Shown here: positions 37,634 to 44,900 of the stretch, piece after piece
Layout of the letters: every line of letters starts with the position of its first letter
Position numbering within the stretch: the stretch's first letter is position 1
Assembly (NCBI RefSeq): GCF_015767675.1
Contig: NZ_CP065217.1
Span: 1,612,001 to 1,676,000 of the forward strand
DNA from: Vibrio navarrensis
GTDB lineage: Bacteria > Pseudomonadota > Gammaproteobacteria > Enterobacterales > Vibrionaceae
Reading direction: 5' to 3'
Length of the DNA stretch: 64,000 bases
Made by a program: the position numbers and the translations under genes
The notes under the pieces: generated by a model
Database searches by the model: none
What the model saw: only the letters and a program-made list of their open reading frames with translations
Told to the model about the DNA's origin: nothing

Positions 37634-38851
37634 TTGCTTTTAGCGAATAGACGATATACCAAAGAAGCGGTAGACATTGCAGAGCTGGTCGCCAATGAAG
37701 TTGAAGTGAGGCATGCCAAATGGTTGGTGAGTATTAAATATTTGCTCGATCAGTCTAATGTTGACAGCTTGCTCAGTTTGCAAGGTCGCTACTGCGATGA
37801 TGTCATCTTTTCCGAAAATGAGCGGATCACTCGTAATCAACGTATTTTACTTGAGTGTGAGCAAGCCAGAGTTAAGGAGAAGCGAGAAAGGGTACAAGAT
37901 CGCCAAAATACCCTCAAAAGAGTCGTTGCGGATGTAAGCCGTCATACCGAGCATCTTCTAGTTAAAAAGCTGCTTAGTAATCCCATAGATAAGCTGTTTA
38001 ACGGAATTCCGCACTTTGATCATCTGGCGTCTTTTGCTTACTCACCATCTTTGAGCTTCAGCAAATTGAGCACACTAACCACGTTGAGCCATCAACTAAG
38101 CTCAAGTGTGGTGGATTTAGTCTCTAACCCAAAATTCTGCGAACGCATAGGGAAGACTGCTAAAGGGGTTAGCGATGCAAAAGTCGCAATAGGTCAAATT
38201 GGCATCGAAAATTGCCGATTACTTTTACCGGTACTGATGGCAAGGCCGATGCTCAAATGGTCTGATGCGAACACTAAGTTAATCGCACCAAAAATGTGGC
38301 AGCATATGATAGTCACCGCGAATGTTACTCGAATGCGTTTGTCTGACGCTGGCTTCAAAGAACCTGATGTTGGGATACTTCTTGGAGTACTAAGAACCGT
38401 TGGACAGTTTTTAATTGCTAATCATTTTACGCATACGTTCGAAGATGCGTTAGTCGAAACGATGATTAAGTATCGTGAACAGGACAAACGCGAAGAGTAC
38501 TATGCTTGTGCAGAAGTGATGGCGAATATATCTTTTCTACCAAAAGTAATTCACGAACTTGAAGCTCAGTTGTCGCAACGCGTTTTAGACTCATTAGATT
38601 GGTCACCCAATTCAATGTTTGTTAAAACTGCTGTGCAGGAAGACTTAGATAAGGTACCTGTCGAGCATAGAAGTATCGCCGGAGCGGCTTTAGCTCAAGC
38701 TCATGCGTATTCCGTTTATGACGGTCTGAACCAGAGCAATGTCTTTGTGGAGAAGCACAAACCATATTGGTTTGCTCGTGTACAGATGCCAGGATCTGCA
38801 CTAAAAGAAATCCAAGCCCGTATCCCTGGACGTCTCATACTGTCTAAATAG
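37634..38851 (+). CDS. HDOD-domain regulatory protein
   Basis: 405 residues. N-terminal region contains a charged coiled coil (CEQARVKEKRERVQDRQNTLKRVV); residues about 120-330 form an HDOD domain (SLSFSKLSTLTTLSHQLSSSVVDLVS, VAIGQIGIENCRLLLPVLM), a helical HD-like fold lacking the HD metal ligands. HDOD proteins act in signalling and c-di-GMP networks. The start could be TTG at 37634 (AAGGGAGAG 7 bases upstream), since no ATG is near. It is the last chromosomal gene before the prophage. Confidence 0.75.
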   Translation: MLLANRRYTKEAVDIAELVANEVEVRHAKWLVSIKYLLDQSNVDSLLSLQGRYCDDVIFSENERITRNQRILLECEQARVKEKRERVQDRQNTLKRVVADVSRHTEHLLVKKLLSNPIDKLFNGIPHFDHLASFAYSPSLSFSKLSTLTTLSHQLSSSVVDLVSNPKFCERIGKTAKGVSDAKVAIGQIGIENCRLLLPVLMARPMLKWSDANTKLIAPKMWQHMIVTANVTRMRLSDAGFKEPDVGILLGVLRTVGQFLIANHFTHTFEDALVETMIKYREQDKREEYYACAEVMANISFLPKVIHELEAQLSQRVLDSLDWSPNSMFVKTAVQEDLDKVPVEHRSIAGAALAQAHAYSVYDGLNQSNVFVEKHKPYWFARVQMPGSALKEIQARIPGRLILSK

Positions 38852-38870
38852 TTCGCATCTTATCAAGTTA

Positions 38871-38898
38871 AGGAGTTTGAAACGCTGACAGAACTCCT
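38871..38898 (+). terminator. Hairpin after HDOD gene
   Basis: AGGAGTT (38871-38877) / AACTCCT (38892-38898); no T run. Sits at the border where phage-related sequence begins (38903). Confidence 0.4.
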
Positions 38899-38902
38899 AT
38901 AT

Positions 38903-39116
38903 AAAAAAGTTTAACGGGCTAGGTTTAACCGGTATTTCAATGACTTGCGGTGTATTGGCGTTGCTAATAAGTGACCCTGTAATGTCACTATCACAGTGCG
39001 CATTATTAGTGCTTATGTTAAGTGTTGAATATATCATCAATGCATATGAGACTTCCGGTTTTCGGAGTTTCATTGATGAAGTATTACGAAATGACAAAAA
39101 ACTTTGTTTTTCGTGA
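38903..39116 (+). pseudogene. 5'-truncated remnant of a second helix-turn-helix regulator gene joined to the prophage left end
   Basis: Bases 38903-39005 align without gaps to 49590-49692 (the 3' part of the intact regulator gene) at roughly 80 percent, in the same frame (KKFNGLGLTGISM..). The first 83 codons are missing. Beyond the XerC arm the frame continues for 36 codons into prophage sequence (LVLMLSVEYIINAYETS..) and stops at 39116. It looks like the tail of another phage copy that once lay to the left. No ribosome site, so not expressed by itself. Confidence 0.75.
38995..39023 (+). mobile_element. Left dif-like attachment site of the prophage
   Basis: XerC arm AGTGCGCATTA (38995-39005) is identical to that in dif; central TTAGTGC is 7 bases, not 6; XerD arm TTATGTTAAGT (39013-39023) differs from dif at one base. 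This is the pattern of a filamentous phage attP-derived junction. Confidence 0.8.
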
Positions 39117-39462
39117 ATTTGAATGCGGCTTAACGGTAGAACAAACCGCTAAACTTTGTTTTAAAAGTGTGAGACAGGTCAAGGAGTGGGATAAGGGTAA
39201 AACCATCCCCAATGAATGCAAACGGCTTATGAGAATGGTTAAAGGGCGAGAGCTTTCCCAGTGCAAAACATGGGAGTCATTCAAAATGCATCATGACCGC
39301 TTAGAGCTGCCGACAGGTAGAAAAGTAACCGCACAGGAAGTGTTAGCAGGTATCGCACTACTCGAGATAGAGAGTCCAACCGATTTAAAAACTATGTCAA
39401 AACTACTGAAATATGCGAGATTAGTTGGAAAAATAATGTATATTCAAAAAAATAGGTCGTGA
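39076..39462 (+). CDS. DUF3653 phage protein (putative regulator)
   Basis: 128 residues from ATG 39076, which has GGAG 8 bases before it; longer starts overlap the attachment site. The N-terminus (FVFREFECGLTVEQTAKLCFKSVRQVKEWDKGKTIPNECKRLMRM) reads as a helix-turn-helix that resembles DUF3653 proteins of Vibrio filamentous phages. It lies next to the left attachment site and is the only plus-strand gene in the left part of the prophage; a terminator follows. A regulatory role is inferred. Confidence 0.7.
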   Translation: MKYYEMTKNFVFREFECGLTVEQTAKLCFKSVRQVKEWDKGKTIPNECKRLMRMVKGRELSQCKTWESFKMHHDRLELPTGRKVTAQEVLAGIALLEIESPTDLKTMSKLLKYARLVGKIMYIQKNRS

Positions 39463-39463
39463 T

Positions 39464-39485
39464 AAAGGCTCCGAAAGGAGCCTTT
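39464..39485. terminator. Bidirectional terminator between DUF3653 and HEPN genes
   Basis: Perfect 9-bp stem AAAGGCTCC-GAAA-GGAGCCTTT between convergent genes; short T tracts on each side. Confidence 0.75.
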
Positions 39486-39488
39486 CCT

Positions 39489-40121
39489 CTAACGTAAATA
39501 GTCTTTATTCAAGATACTATTTTCAATTATGGATTTTATTTGTTCTAAAAGATTTAATACTTCGTCATGAAATGACATGAAAGTTCCATGCGATATATTT
39601 TTGTACTCACCGTGTGCAATATGATTACGCGCATCGACAAGACTATTTATTACCTCTCCTTTAGATTCAAATCCGTGATGATTTAAATCCACATTGAACA
39701 TAATTTCTTTAAATACATCATATCGGAGATTTGACTTTGTGTTAATTATATTCTTCTTAGGGATATTTGAGCGCGCATTTACCTTTAGCATCATTAACTC
39801 TAGAAATTTAACTTTTTTACGAATATCACTTGAGTCGAACTCATTGATTGAGTTGGTAAGAGAAAGAGCAACAAATGGAATTGTCAATTTCTCATGACTC
39901 AATTGAAGTTCAGAAATATATCTCAAATAAAGAGACATACATGTCTTTACATAGCCTTCCCAATGAGCATAAATGAAGGGTATACCAGCACGCAACATCA
40001 CACGTTGTATATCAGTTTGAGCATCAGGTATTTTACCCGTATAAAGAATAATTTCGCGCCTACGCCAACTAAACTCCTCATCAATTCTGTTAAAAAAATC
40101 ATCTTCAGTTAGTCTTGCCAC
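39489..40121 (-). CDS. MAE_28990/MAE_18760-type HEPN protein (putative RNase)
   Basis: 210 residues, all-helical. The HEPN catalytic motif R-x4-H is present as RNHIAH (Arg165, His170); the family-typical AHWEGYVK is at residues 52-59. HEPN proteins of this type are predicted metal-independent RNases common in defence and toxin systems. The start is GTG at 40121, one base after the DUF262 stop (TAA-T-GTG), so the two are translationally coupled. AT-rich compared with flanking chromosomal genes, suggesting recent transfer. Family activity is known from relatives; for this protein it is inferred. Confidence 0.8.
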   Translation of the reverse strand: MARLTEDDFFNRIDEEFSWRRREIILYTGKIPDAQTDIQRVMLRAGIPFIYAHWEGYVKTCMSLYLRYISELQLSHEKLTIPFVALSLTNSINEFDSSDIRKKVKFLELMMLKVNARSNIPKKNIINTKSNLRYDVFKEIMFNVDLNHHGFESKGEVINSLVDARNHIAHGEYKNISHGTFMSFHDEVLNLLEQIKSIIENSILNKDYLR

Positions 40122-40122
40122 A

Positions 40123-41202
40123 TTAATTACCTGCGAAATGAAGAGGAGCAGCTTTTAGAAATTTAGGAACACGAGTTTTTATATTGGAGCCAGAACCTGT
40201 ATAAGATAGGAAATTTTCATTTGTGAATACACTACGCATCTTTTCAAGCAAGTTTTCATTATTGAGTGTGGACAAGTTCTTGCACACACCGATTGTAATG
40301 AATTCATAGGTAGACTCCTGGAAACCACCAGAATATTTACCTTCAGTGTATTTTCTAAATGAATTTTCGTTCGAAACACTGTCGATAAGATGAAATACCT
40401 CTAAGAACTCTTGCTCAATACGATCAAACTTAGGTTCTTCTGATGAACATAATTGTTTAGATACGTAATCTAAAAAATCAGAAACATGAACTCGAGAATC
40501 AAAATTAAAATAGTTTAAACCGATAAATCTAAGAGCAAGCTCCATATTGTAATTTTCTCTAATTAGTCGTTCACTAATATTAAGAGAACGAAGGAACTCA
40601 GCATTATTTGATAGTGTCTGGAATCGTTCGTAAATCGGTTTGTTCATCATAACCATTACAGAATTACGAACTTCTTGTGGAGTAGCGAAAGAACCTCCAG
40701 TATTCAGTCGTTCAAAAACATCGAATTTTGCGTCCGAATCAGAGTCGTTAAGTATGATAGATAAGTTTATTTTAGATCGCTTAAAATCTAATTTTTGTTT
40801 GGTTGATAAAACGAAGGGGTCATCCTCTTCGCCATCCCATTTAATCCCCCGTAGATGAGGTAAATAATTTGTTTCCGTTAACTGCATACATTCCTCTGAC
40901 TTATGAATACCCATAAACTGAAGAATGGTACTTAGACGTTGTAAACCGTCGACGACTTCCCAAACACCATCATTATTTTGGTAAACAAAAATTGGAGGAA
41001 CAGGAATTCCTAACAAAATTGACTCAATCAATTTTGATTTTTGCAAATCAGTCCAGCGGAAGTTCCGTTGAAAGTCAGGGTTTATCAAAACTTCGTTGTT
41101 AGTATACATATTTGCAAATTCGCCGATAGACATGGGATAAGAGTCTGTCTTAAAGACTTTTCTCTTATTCTCTACTTCGACTGCAAGTTTCTCACTGCTC
41201 AT
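40123..41202 (-). CDS. DUF262 (ParB/Srx-like) NTPase-domain protein, partner of HEPN gene
   Basis: 359 residues. The DUF262 core is clear: NPDFQRNFRWTDLQKSKLIESILLG (written in two parts in relatives) with Gln45-Arg46, then PVPPIFVY and VVDGLQRLSTI holding the DGxQR motif (residues 85-89). DUF262 domains occur in GmrSD, BrxU and SspE, where nucleotide binding controls a nuclease. Here the usual C-terminal DUF1524 HNH nuclease is missing; the C-terminal part is helical (ALRFIGLNYFNFDSRVHVSDFLDYV). The following HEPN gene may supply the nuclease. AT-rich. Promoter probably within 41203-41393. Confidence 0.8.
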   Translation of the reverse strand: MSSEKLAVEVENKRKVFKTDSYPMSIGEFANMYTNNEVLINPDFQRNFRWTDLQKSKLIESILLGIPVPPIFVYQNNDGVWEVVDGLQRLSTILQFMGIHKSEECMQLTETNYLPHLRGIKWDGEEDDPFVLSTKQKLDFKRSKINLSIILNDSDSDAKFDVFERLNTGGSFATPQEVRNSVMVMMNKPIYERFQTLSNNAEFLRSLNISERLIRENYNMELALRFIGLNYFNFDSRVHVSDFLDYVSKQLCSSEEPKFDRIEQEFLEVFHLIDSVSNENSFRKYTEGKYSGGFQESTYEFITIGVCKNLSTLNNENLLEKMRSVFTNENFLSYTGSGSNIKTRVPKFLKAAPLHFAGN

Positions 41203-41393
41203 AATTTAGCCTTATTTTTAAGTTAAGTAGTTGCTTTATATAGTAAACAAAAAGTAGCATGTTAACCACAATATCTATTGTCAGGAAGTAGTTGGTTTAA
41301 TGGAAAACTATCTTGGCTCATGACTAATACACTAGACTGATAGATCTCGTCTCTCTTAAGATTGCGGAAAACTACCTGTAAGGTCGGTTAATT

Positions 41394-42107
41394 CTAGCTA
41401 ACAACATCCAACAATTCTGGCCAAATGAAGTAGGGACCAAACCGTTTACTGTATTTGAACTCGCCGCCTTGCTCTTTGCCAGTGTCAGTTAACGTGTGTT
41501 TACCATTCTCAAAAGATAAATAGCCTTTAACCACACATAGTTGCAAGAAGTCGTCAGTTTTAATTTTATGTTTTTTGGCTAGTGCTGAAGAAGTCACTTT
41601 AGCTTGGCCATCCGTTGAGGTTGGGGCTTTATCTTGCTCTGTATCTACCGAATCGGTAGGAACTTTTTCTAGAGATATCCTAACTTCATCACTAATGCGA
41701 ATAATGCGCTGTGCTTCTTCATAAGAATCTTTGTAGAGCTCGCTGTCTGAATCACGGTCAATGTAGATACCCATTTCATTGTTGTTCACTTGACTGAACT
41801 CATAGAGATTTAGACTTGTGATGATGCAAGAGCTTTCATTAATGTAGCATTTCGCGTGCAGATTCTTGCAAAAACTCGTGCGAACAAAAGAGAGGCCTTT
41901 CAGCCAGTTGATCTCATCGGGTTGTAGTTCGCTTTTGCCATACACGATTCTGATATCGATTTTAAGACGGTCTTTGTCTTCGAGAAGCTCTCTTATTCTA
42001 TCGTTTAGCTTTAAAAACGGGCTAATCAGAATCAGTCGCTCTGATGCATTCTTTATCAGCTCTTCGAGATAGTAGTTTGTTGCGCTTGTATTTAAAAACT
42101 TAGCCAT
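41394..42107 (-). CDS. Phospholipase D-like nuclease with C-terminal winged-helix-like domain
   Basis: 237 residues from ATG 42107 (MAKFLNTSATNYYLEEL). One PLD catalytic motif is seen: HAKCYIN then TSLNLYEFS, the H-x-K-x4-(D/E)-x6-(G/T)S-x-N form. With a single motif the protein should dimerise to form the active site, as Nuc and BfiI do. After a Gln/Thr-rich linker (about residues 155-180) the C-terminus (SALAKKHKIKTDDFLQLCVVKGYLSFENGKHTLTDTG split in relatives) looks like a winged-helix DNA-binding domain. It lies upstream of DUF262-HEPN on the same strand with a 191-base gap. Nuclease activity inferred. Confidence 0.75.
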   Translation of the reverse strand: MAKFLNTSATNYYLEELIKNASERLILISPFLKLNDRIRELLEDKDRLKIDIRIVYGKSELQPDEINWLKGLSFVRTSFCKNLHAKCYINESSCIITSLNLYEFSQVNNNEMGIYIDRDSDSELYKDSYEEAQRIIRISDEVRISLEKVPTDSVDTEQDKAPTSTDGQAKVTSSALAKKHKIKTDDFLQLCVVKGYLSFENGKHTLTDTGKEQGGEFKYSKRFGPYFIWPELLDVVS

Positions 42108-42295
42108 TTCATACCCTTGAAATATAAAACCTAGCGCATACACGCTACGACCAATACGGATTCAAATCAAGCGTTCCGAATCAGAAAGCAGATGCAGGCT
42201 TAATAATTCGTGCTTATATACATTAGGGCTACTCGCTTCGCTCAAACACTGGCGCGCTTCGCTTGCAGGAAGAAGAACAAGAAGAAAGTAAGAAG

Positions 42296-42335
42296 ATACG
42301 GGGTGAGACTTTCACCCCGTATTACTATACGGGGT
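42296..42335. repeat. Three-armed inverted repeat, candidate plus-strand origin
   Basis: ATACGGGGT occurs at 42296-42304 and 42327-42335, with its complement ACCCCGTAT at 42314-42322 between. The central arm can pair with either side: 11 bp to the left (ATACGGGGTGA/TCACCCCGTAT, 5-base loop) or 8 bp to the right. Switching hairpins of this type are typical of rolling-circle nick sites. Confidence 0.6.
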
Positions 42336-42602
42336 TCCCCAAATGGCTTGCTCGACACTCGCAAAGCCATCAAAAGCCGTATAGAGACACTGGCAAATGC
42401 TGTGCGTTTATCGAGTGTGGCGACATTTTAGAGGTCTAGCAAGGCGAGGGCGGGCGCATGCCAAATGAGAACAGCCGCTAACCGCGCCAATCGGCCAAAC
42501 GTGATCACATGAGTTCAGAGAGTGGCTTGGTGCTTCGCTTGCACTACGTGCATTGCTTATCCCTGCGGGGCTTGGTGCGGCGTGCGCTTTAAATACAAAT
42601 AA

Positions 42603-42617
42603 GCGCTCAATGAGCGC
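42603..42617 (-). terminator. Hairpin with flanking A/T arms
   Basis: GCGCTC-AAT-GAGCGC extended outward by AAATAAG/CTTATTT-type bases. Could end leftward phage transcripts or serve as packaging hairpin. Confidence 0.4.
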
Positions 42618-42990
42618 GTTCACTTATTTTTGTTGCAAATGTTAAATATTGAATATAAAGCGATTTGAGAGGAAAGTGGCAAACCCTTTATATTAGCAAA
42701 TGGTTTATTTAAAATTCAATGATGAGCCTTCAAGAGATTATTTTAATTTGTCAATATGTAATCCAATTGCAACTTAAAATATATTTTTGTGAGCTGTATT
42801 TTAATATTAAAATGTCAATTCTTGACATGTATTTTTGTTATAATATTTCGCTATTAGTGTTTTTCATTTAGATATAATGAAATAAGAATATAGAGTAACA
42901 GGGAAATTTAAAAAGGTTAAGGATTGGTTGCGCTTCTCCTCCTCCTCAGTCTTCGTCGTCGTCCGATGCTCACCAGGCTAAGTGATTGAT

Positions 42991-43176
42991 TTAATTGGTC
43001 GGTTGAGGGGATTTTTGCTTACGCTGACGGCGCTTGTATTGCAGTAACCAAAAACGAAAGCAGCTACTTAATACATCATAGATAAGTAACCCCGCGATAA
43101 CGGCGGTCACGTTGTAGAAGTATGCCGCCTCGATAATGGTGGCTAAGTCGTCAGGGGAAATCACTAATTGTGCCAT
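42991..43176 (-). CDS. Small phage membrane protein downstream of zot
   Basis: 61 residues: one membrane helix (AAYFYNVTAVIAGLLIYDVL) then a strongly basic tail (QYKRRQRKQKSPQ). It begins 13 bases after the zot stop on the same strand with a short ribosome site (AAAGGTGAC). Size, single helix and basic C-terminus fit inovirus accessory or minor coat proteins, but no exact match is recalled. Confidence 0.6.
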   Translation of the reverse strand: MAQLVISPDDLATIIEAAYFYNVTAVIAGLLIYDVLSSCFRFWLLQYKRRQRKQKSPQPTN

Positions 43177-43188
43177 GCTGTCACCTTT

Positions 43189-44553
43189 TTAAAATAAGGG
43201 GCCAAGTGTTACGTTGGCCGAGTCGGGTTTGCGTTCAATGGGGTCACGGTTGATGGGTTTGCAATACACATTCAAACTCACGGCCTCTTTCGTGAGCTTC
43301 AGTAAGCAGTCGTCATAGTGGACATAACTAATATCGTTAGCCTCCAAAAATCGGTCATTCAGGTAATAAGTACCTTCGGGCGTTTTGGCTTCCAGAGTGA
43401 CATAAAAGTAAAAGCCCTTATCAGTGCTTTTCACGGTATGCCCCGTGTAATAGACGTTCTGAATGTCATACAGCCCGAGCATGCGCTTTATATCATCAAG
43501 CCGATTAGATGGACTATTGGCAGCAGAAGAAGCCGGATTGCCGTTCCTATCAGTAGGTACAAAAGAATGAGCCTGAGCGCCCGTTTGAGATACCCCGTTA
43601 GCCGAGCCAGTAGCGGAAGCGATAGGGAGCGACGAGGGCGAGTTTTCCACCGTCTCAGAAGAACCAAAAACCAAATTGGATAGTCCATAGATGAAACACC
43701 CCATACAGAGCAAACCTAAAACCATAGCGCCCATGATTTTGGGATTGCGAAATAACATGTTCATTGCACCAGAATCACGTGCAATACCCGTTGATGTGGA
43801 TTTGTAGAGCAAGAACGCCTCAAGCGGGATTTTCTGCTTTGTCAGGTTTGGATCTTTTCCTTTGGGGATGGTCGGCGTTGAGACGTTCTTTTGATGTTTG
43901 TAGATGTAAGGTTTTCGTTTCGCCCAGAAATAAGCGTCACGACCTTTGTGGAAAAAGCATTCTTCCGAAGGTGCGCGAATTTCACTTTGAATCTGACCCC
44001 AGTCAGGTGAGAGCAAGTGAATATCCCAGTTGTATTTACGGTGACGCTGAAAACCTTCATTGAATGAGAGCGGGTAGATGATGCGGCCTTGTTCGTCGTA
44101 TTCGGCGCGGCCTCGGTCGTCCACTTCACCTTCATCAAGATTGGTCATATCGGCAGGGGTATAACGAGAGTAAAAAAAGCTTTCGTAATCCGGCGGCAGT
44201 TTATCGAGAAACTCAGACAGGGGGCGGTAGCTGATTTTTTCCATCCGAAAGCCGATGTTTTTCGAGAAGATATCTTGGCACTCATCAATGACAATCAACG
44301 CCCCAAGCGGACACCAGCAAAAGAAGTGCTGCCAGAGTTCAATCCCTTCTTTGTCACGGCTAAAAATGCGAATGAGGCGGGTAGTTGAGGGAAAGGTGAT
44401 GCCCATGCGTTTTTCTATCACATCGAGCGGTTGCATCCCTTCAATGTTGGTCACCACAACACGACCAGCCTTGAGCGCTTCATAGATAACAAAGTAGGCA
44501 GTGTAGGCGGATTTATAGGAGCCGTTCGCCCCTGTGCGGATAAAGATGGCCAT
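43189..44553 (-). CDS. zot: Zonular occludens toxin (Zot)-family phage assembly ATPase
   Basis: 454 residues. N-terminal P-loop GANGSYKS (residues about 8-15; Zot proteins often have a Tyr before the Lys), Walker B-like ALIVIDECQDIF, then one membrane helix (IMGAMVLGLLCMGCFIYGL, about residues 270-290) and a periplasmic C-terminal domain with conserved Cys pair (YDDCLLKL, LNVYCKP). It is the pI assembly protein of inoviruses. In V. cholerae the C-terminal part releases a tight-junction active peptide; here the C-terminus is different, so toxicity cannot be assumed. Starts 2 bases after the pVI gene. Confidence 0.93.
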   Translation of the reverse strand: MAIFIRTGANGSYKSAYTAYFVIYEALKAGRVVVTNIEGMQPLDVIEKRMGITFPSTTRLIRIFSRDKEGIELWQHFFCWCPLGALIVIDECQDIFSKNIGFRMEKISYRPLSEFLDKLPPDYESFFYSRYTPADMTNLDEGEVDDRGRAEYDEQGRIIYPLSFNEGFQRHRKYNWDIHLLSPDWGQIQSEIRAPSEECFFHKGRDAYFWAKRKPYIYKHQKNVSTPTIPKGKDPNLTKQKIPLEAFLLYKSTSTGIARDSGAMNMLFRNPKIMGAMVLGLLCMGCFIYGLSNLVFGSSETVENSPSSLPIASATGSANGVSQTGAQAHSFVPTDRNGNPASSAANSPSNRLDDIKRMLGLYDIQNVYYTGHTVKSTDKGFYFYVTLEAKTPEGTYYLNDRFLEANDISYVHYDDCLLKLTKEAVSLNVYCKPINRDPIERKPDSANVTLGPLF

Positions 44554-44555
44554 CG

Positions 44556-44900
44556 TTAGAGCCTCGTCATTCTCAAGACAAACGCCGTCGCTAGGCAGTT
44601 AAAATAAATGGATATCGCTTGCGGGATGCGAAACAAGAACGCGTAATAGCGCAGCTCACTTGGGAGCGCGTTAAACGTCGAGGAAATCAGGTCATTAAAG
44701 CCAATATCATTAAGCAGATACACCGCCGTATCATAGGCAAATTGCAGCGACATAATGAAGAAGTAGAGCTTTATCTTGACGTACCAAGCATTGAGGTAAA
44801 CAAAGAACTGATTGAAGTAATCGGGGATAGCCTTAAAGAACTCTATCACCGTGTCACCGATGCTGCTGAGAAACGCCAGAAAGTCGAGTATGTATTGCAT
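44556..44900 (-). CDS. pVI-like minor coat protein (DUF2523-like)
   Basis: 114 residues with three hydrophobic helices (ILDFLAFLSSIGDTVIEFF; YLNAWYVKIKLYFFIMSLQFAY; AISIYFNCLATAFVL). Size, hydrophobicity and place between pIII and Zot match gene VI of filamentous phages, which caps the virion with pIII. Its start overlaps the pIII stop by one base (ATGA-type overlap), showing tight coupling. Confidence 0.8.
   Translation of the reverse strand: MQYILDFLAFLSSIGDTVIEFFKAIPDYFNQFFVYLNAWYVKIKLYFFIMSLQFAYDTAVYLLNDIGFNDLISSTFNALPSELRYYAFLFRIPQAISIYFNCLATAFVLRMTRL

Larger units (their letters stand above)
42144..42990. other. Non-coding phage intergenic region (probable origin and packaging signals)
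   Basis: About 850 bases without convincing ORFs. Contains the three-armed GC-rich repeat at 42296-42335, a long-range pair ACACTCG (42355-42361) / CGAGTGT (42412-42418), a duplicated CTTCGCTTGCA (about 42258 and 42533), the hairpin at 42603-42617 and an AT-rich tail. Filamentous phages place replication origin and packaging signal in such a region between the assembly gene and the next module. Confidence 0.6.

Noticed and set aside
42210..42431. 73-residue plus-strand ORF in the phage intergenic region
   Set aside because: It runs through the three-armed repeat and other hairpins, has no ribosome site and no protein-like pattern.
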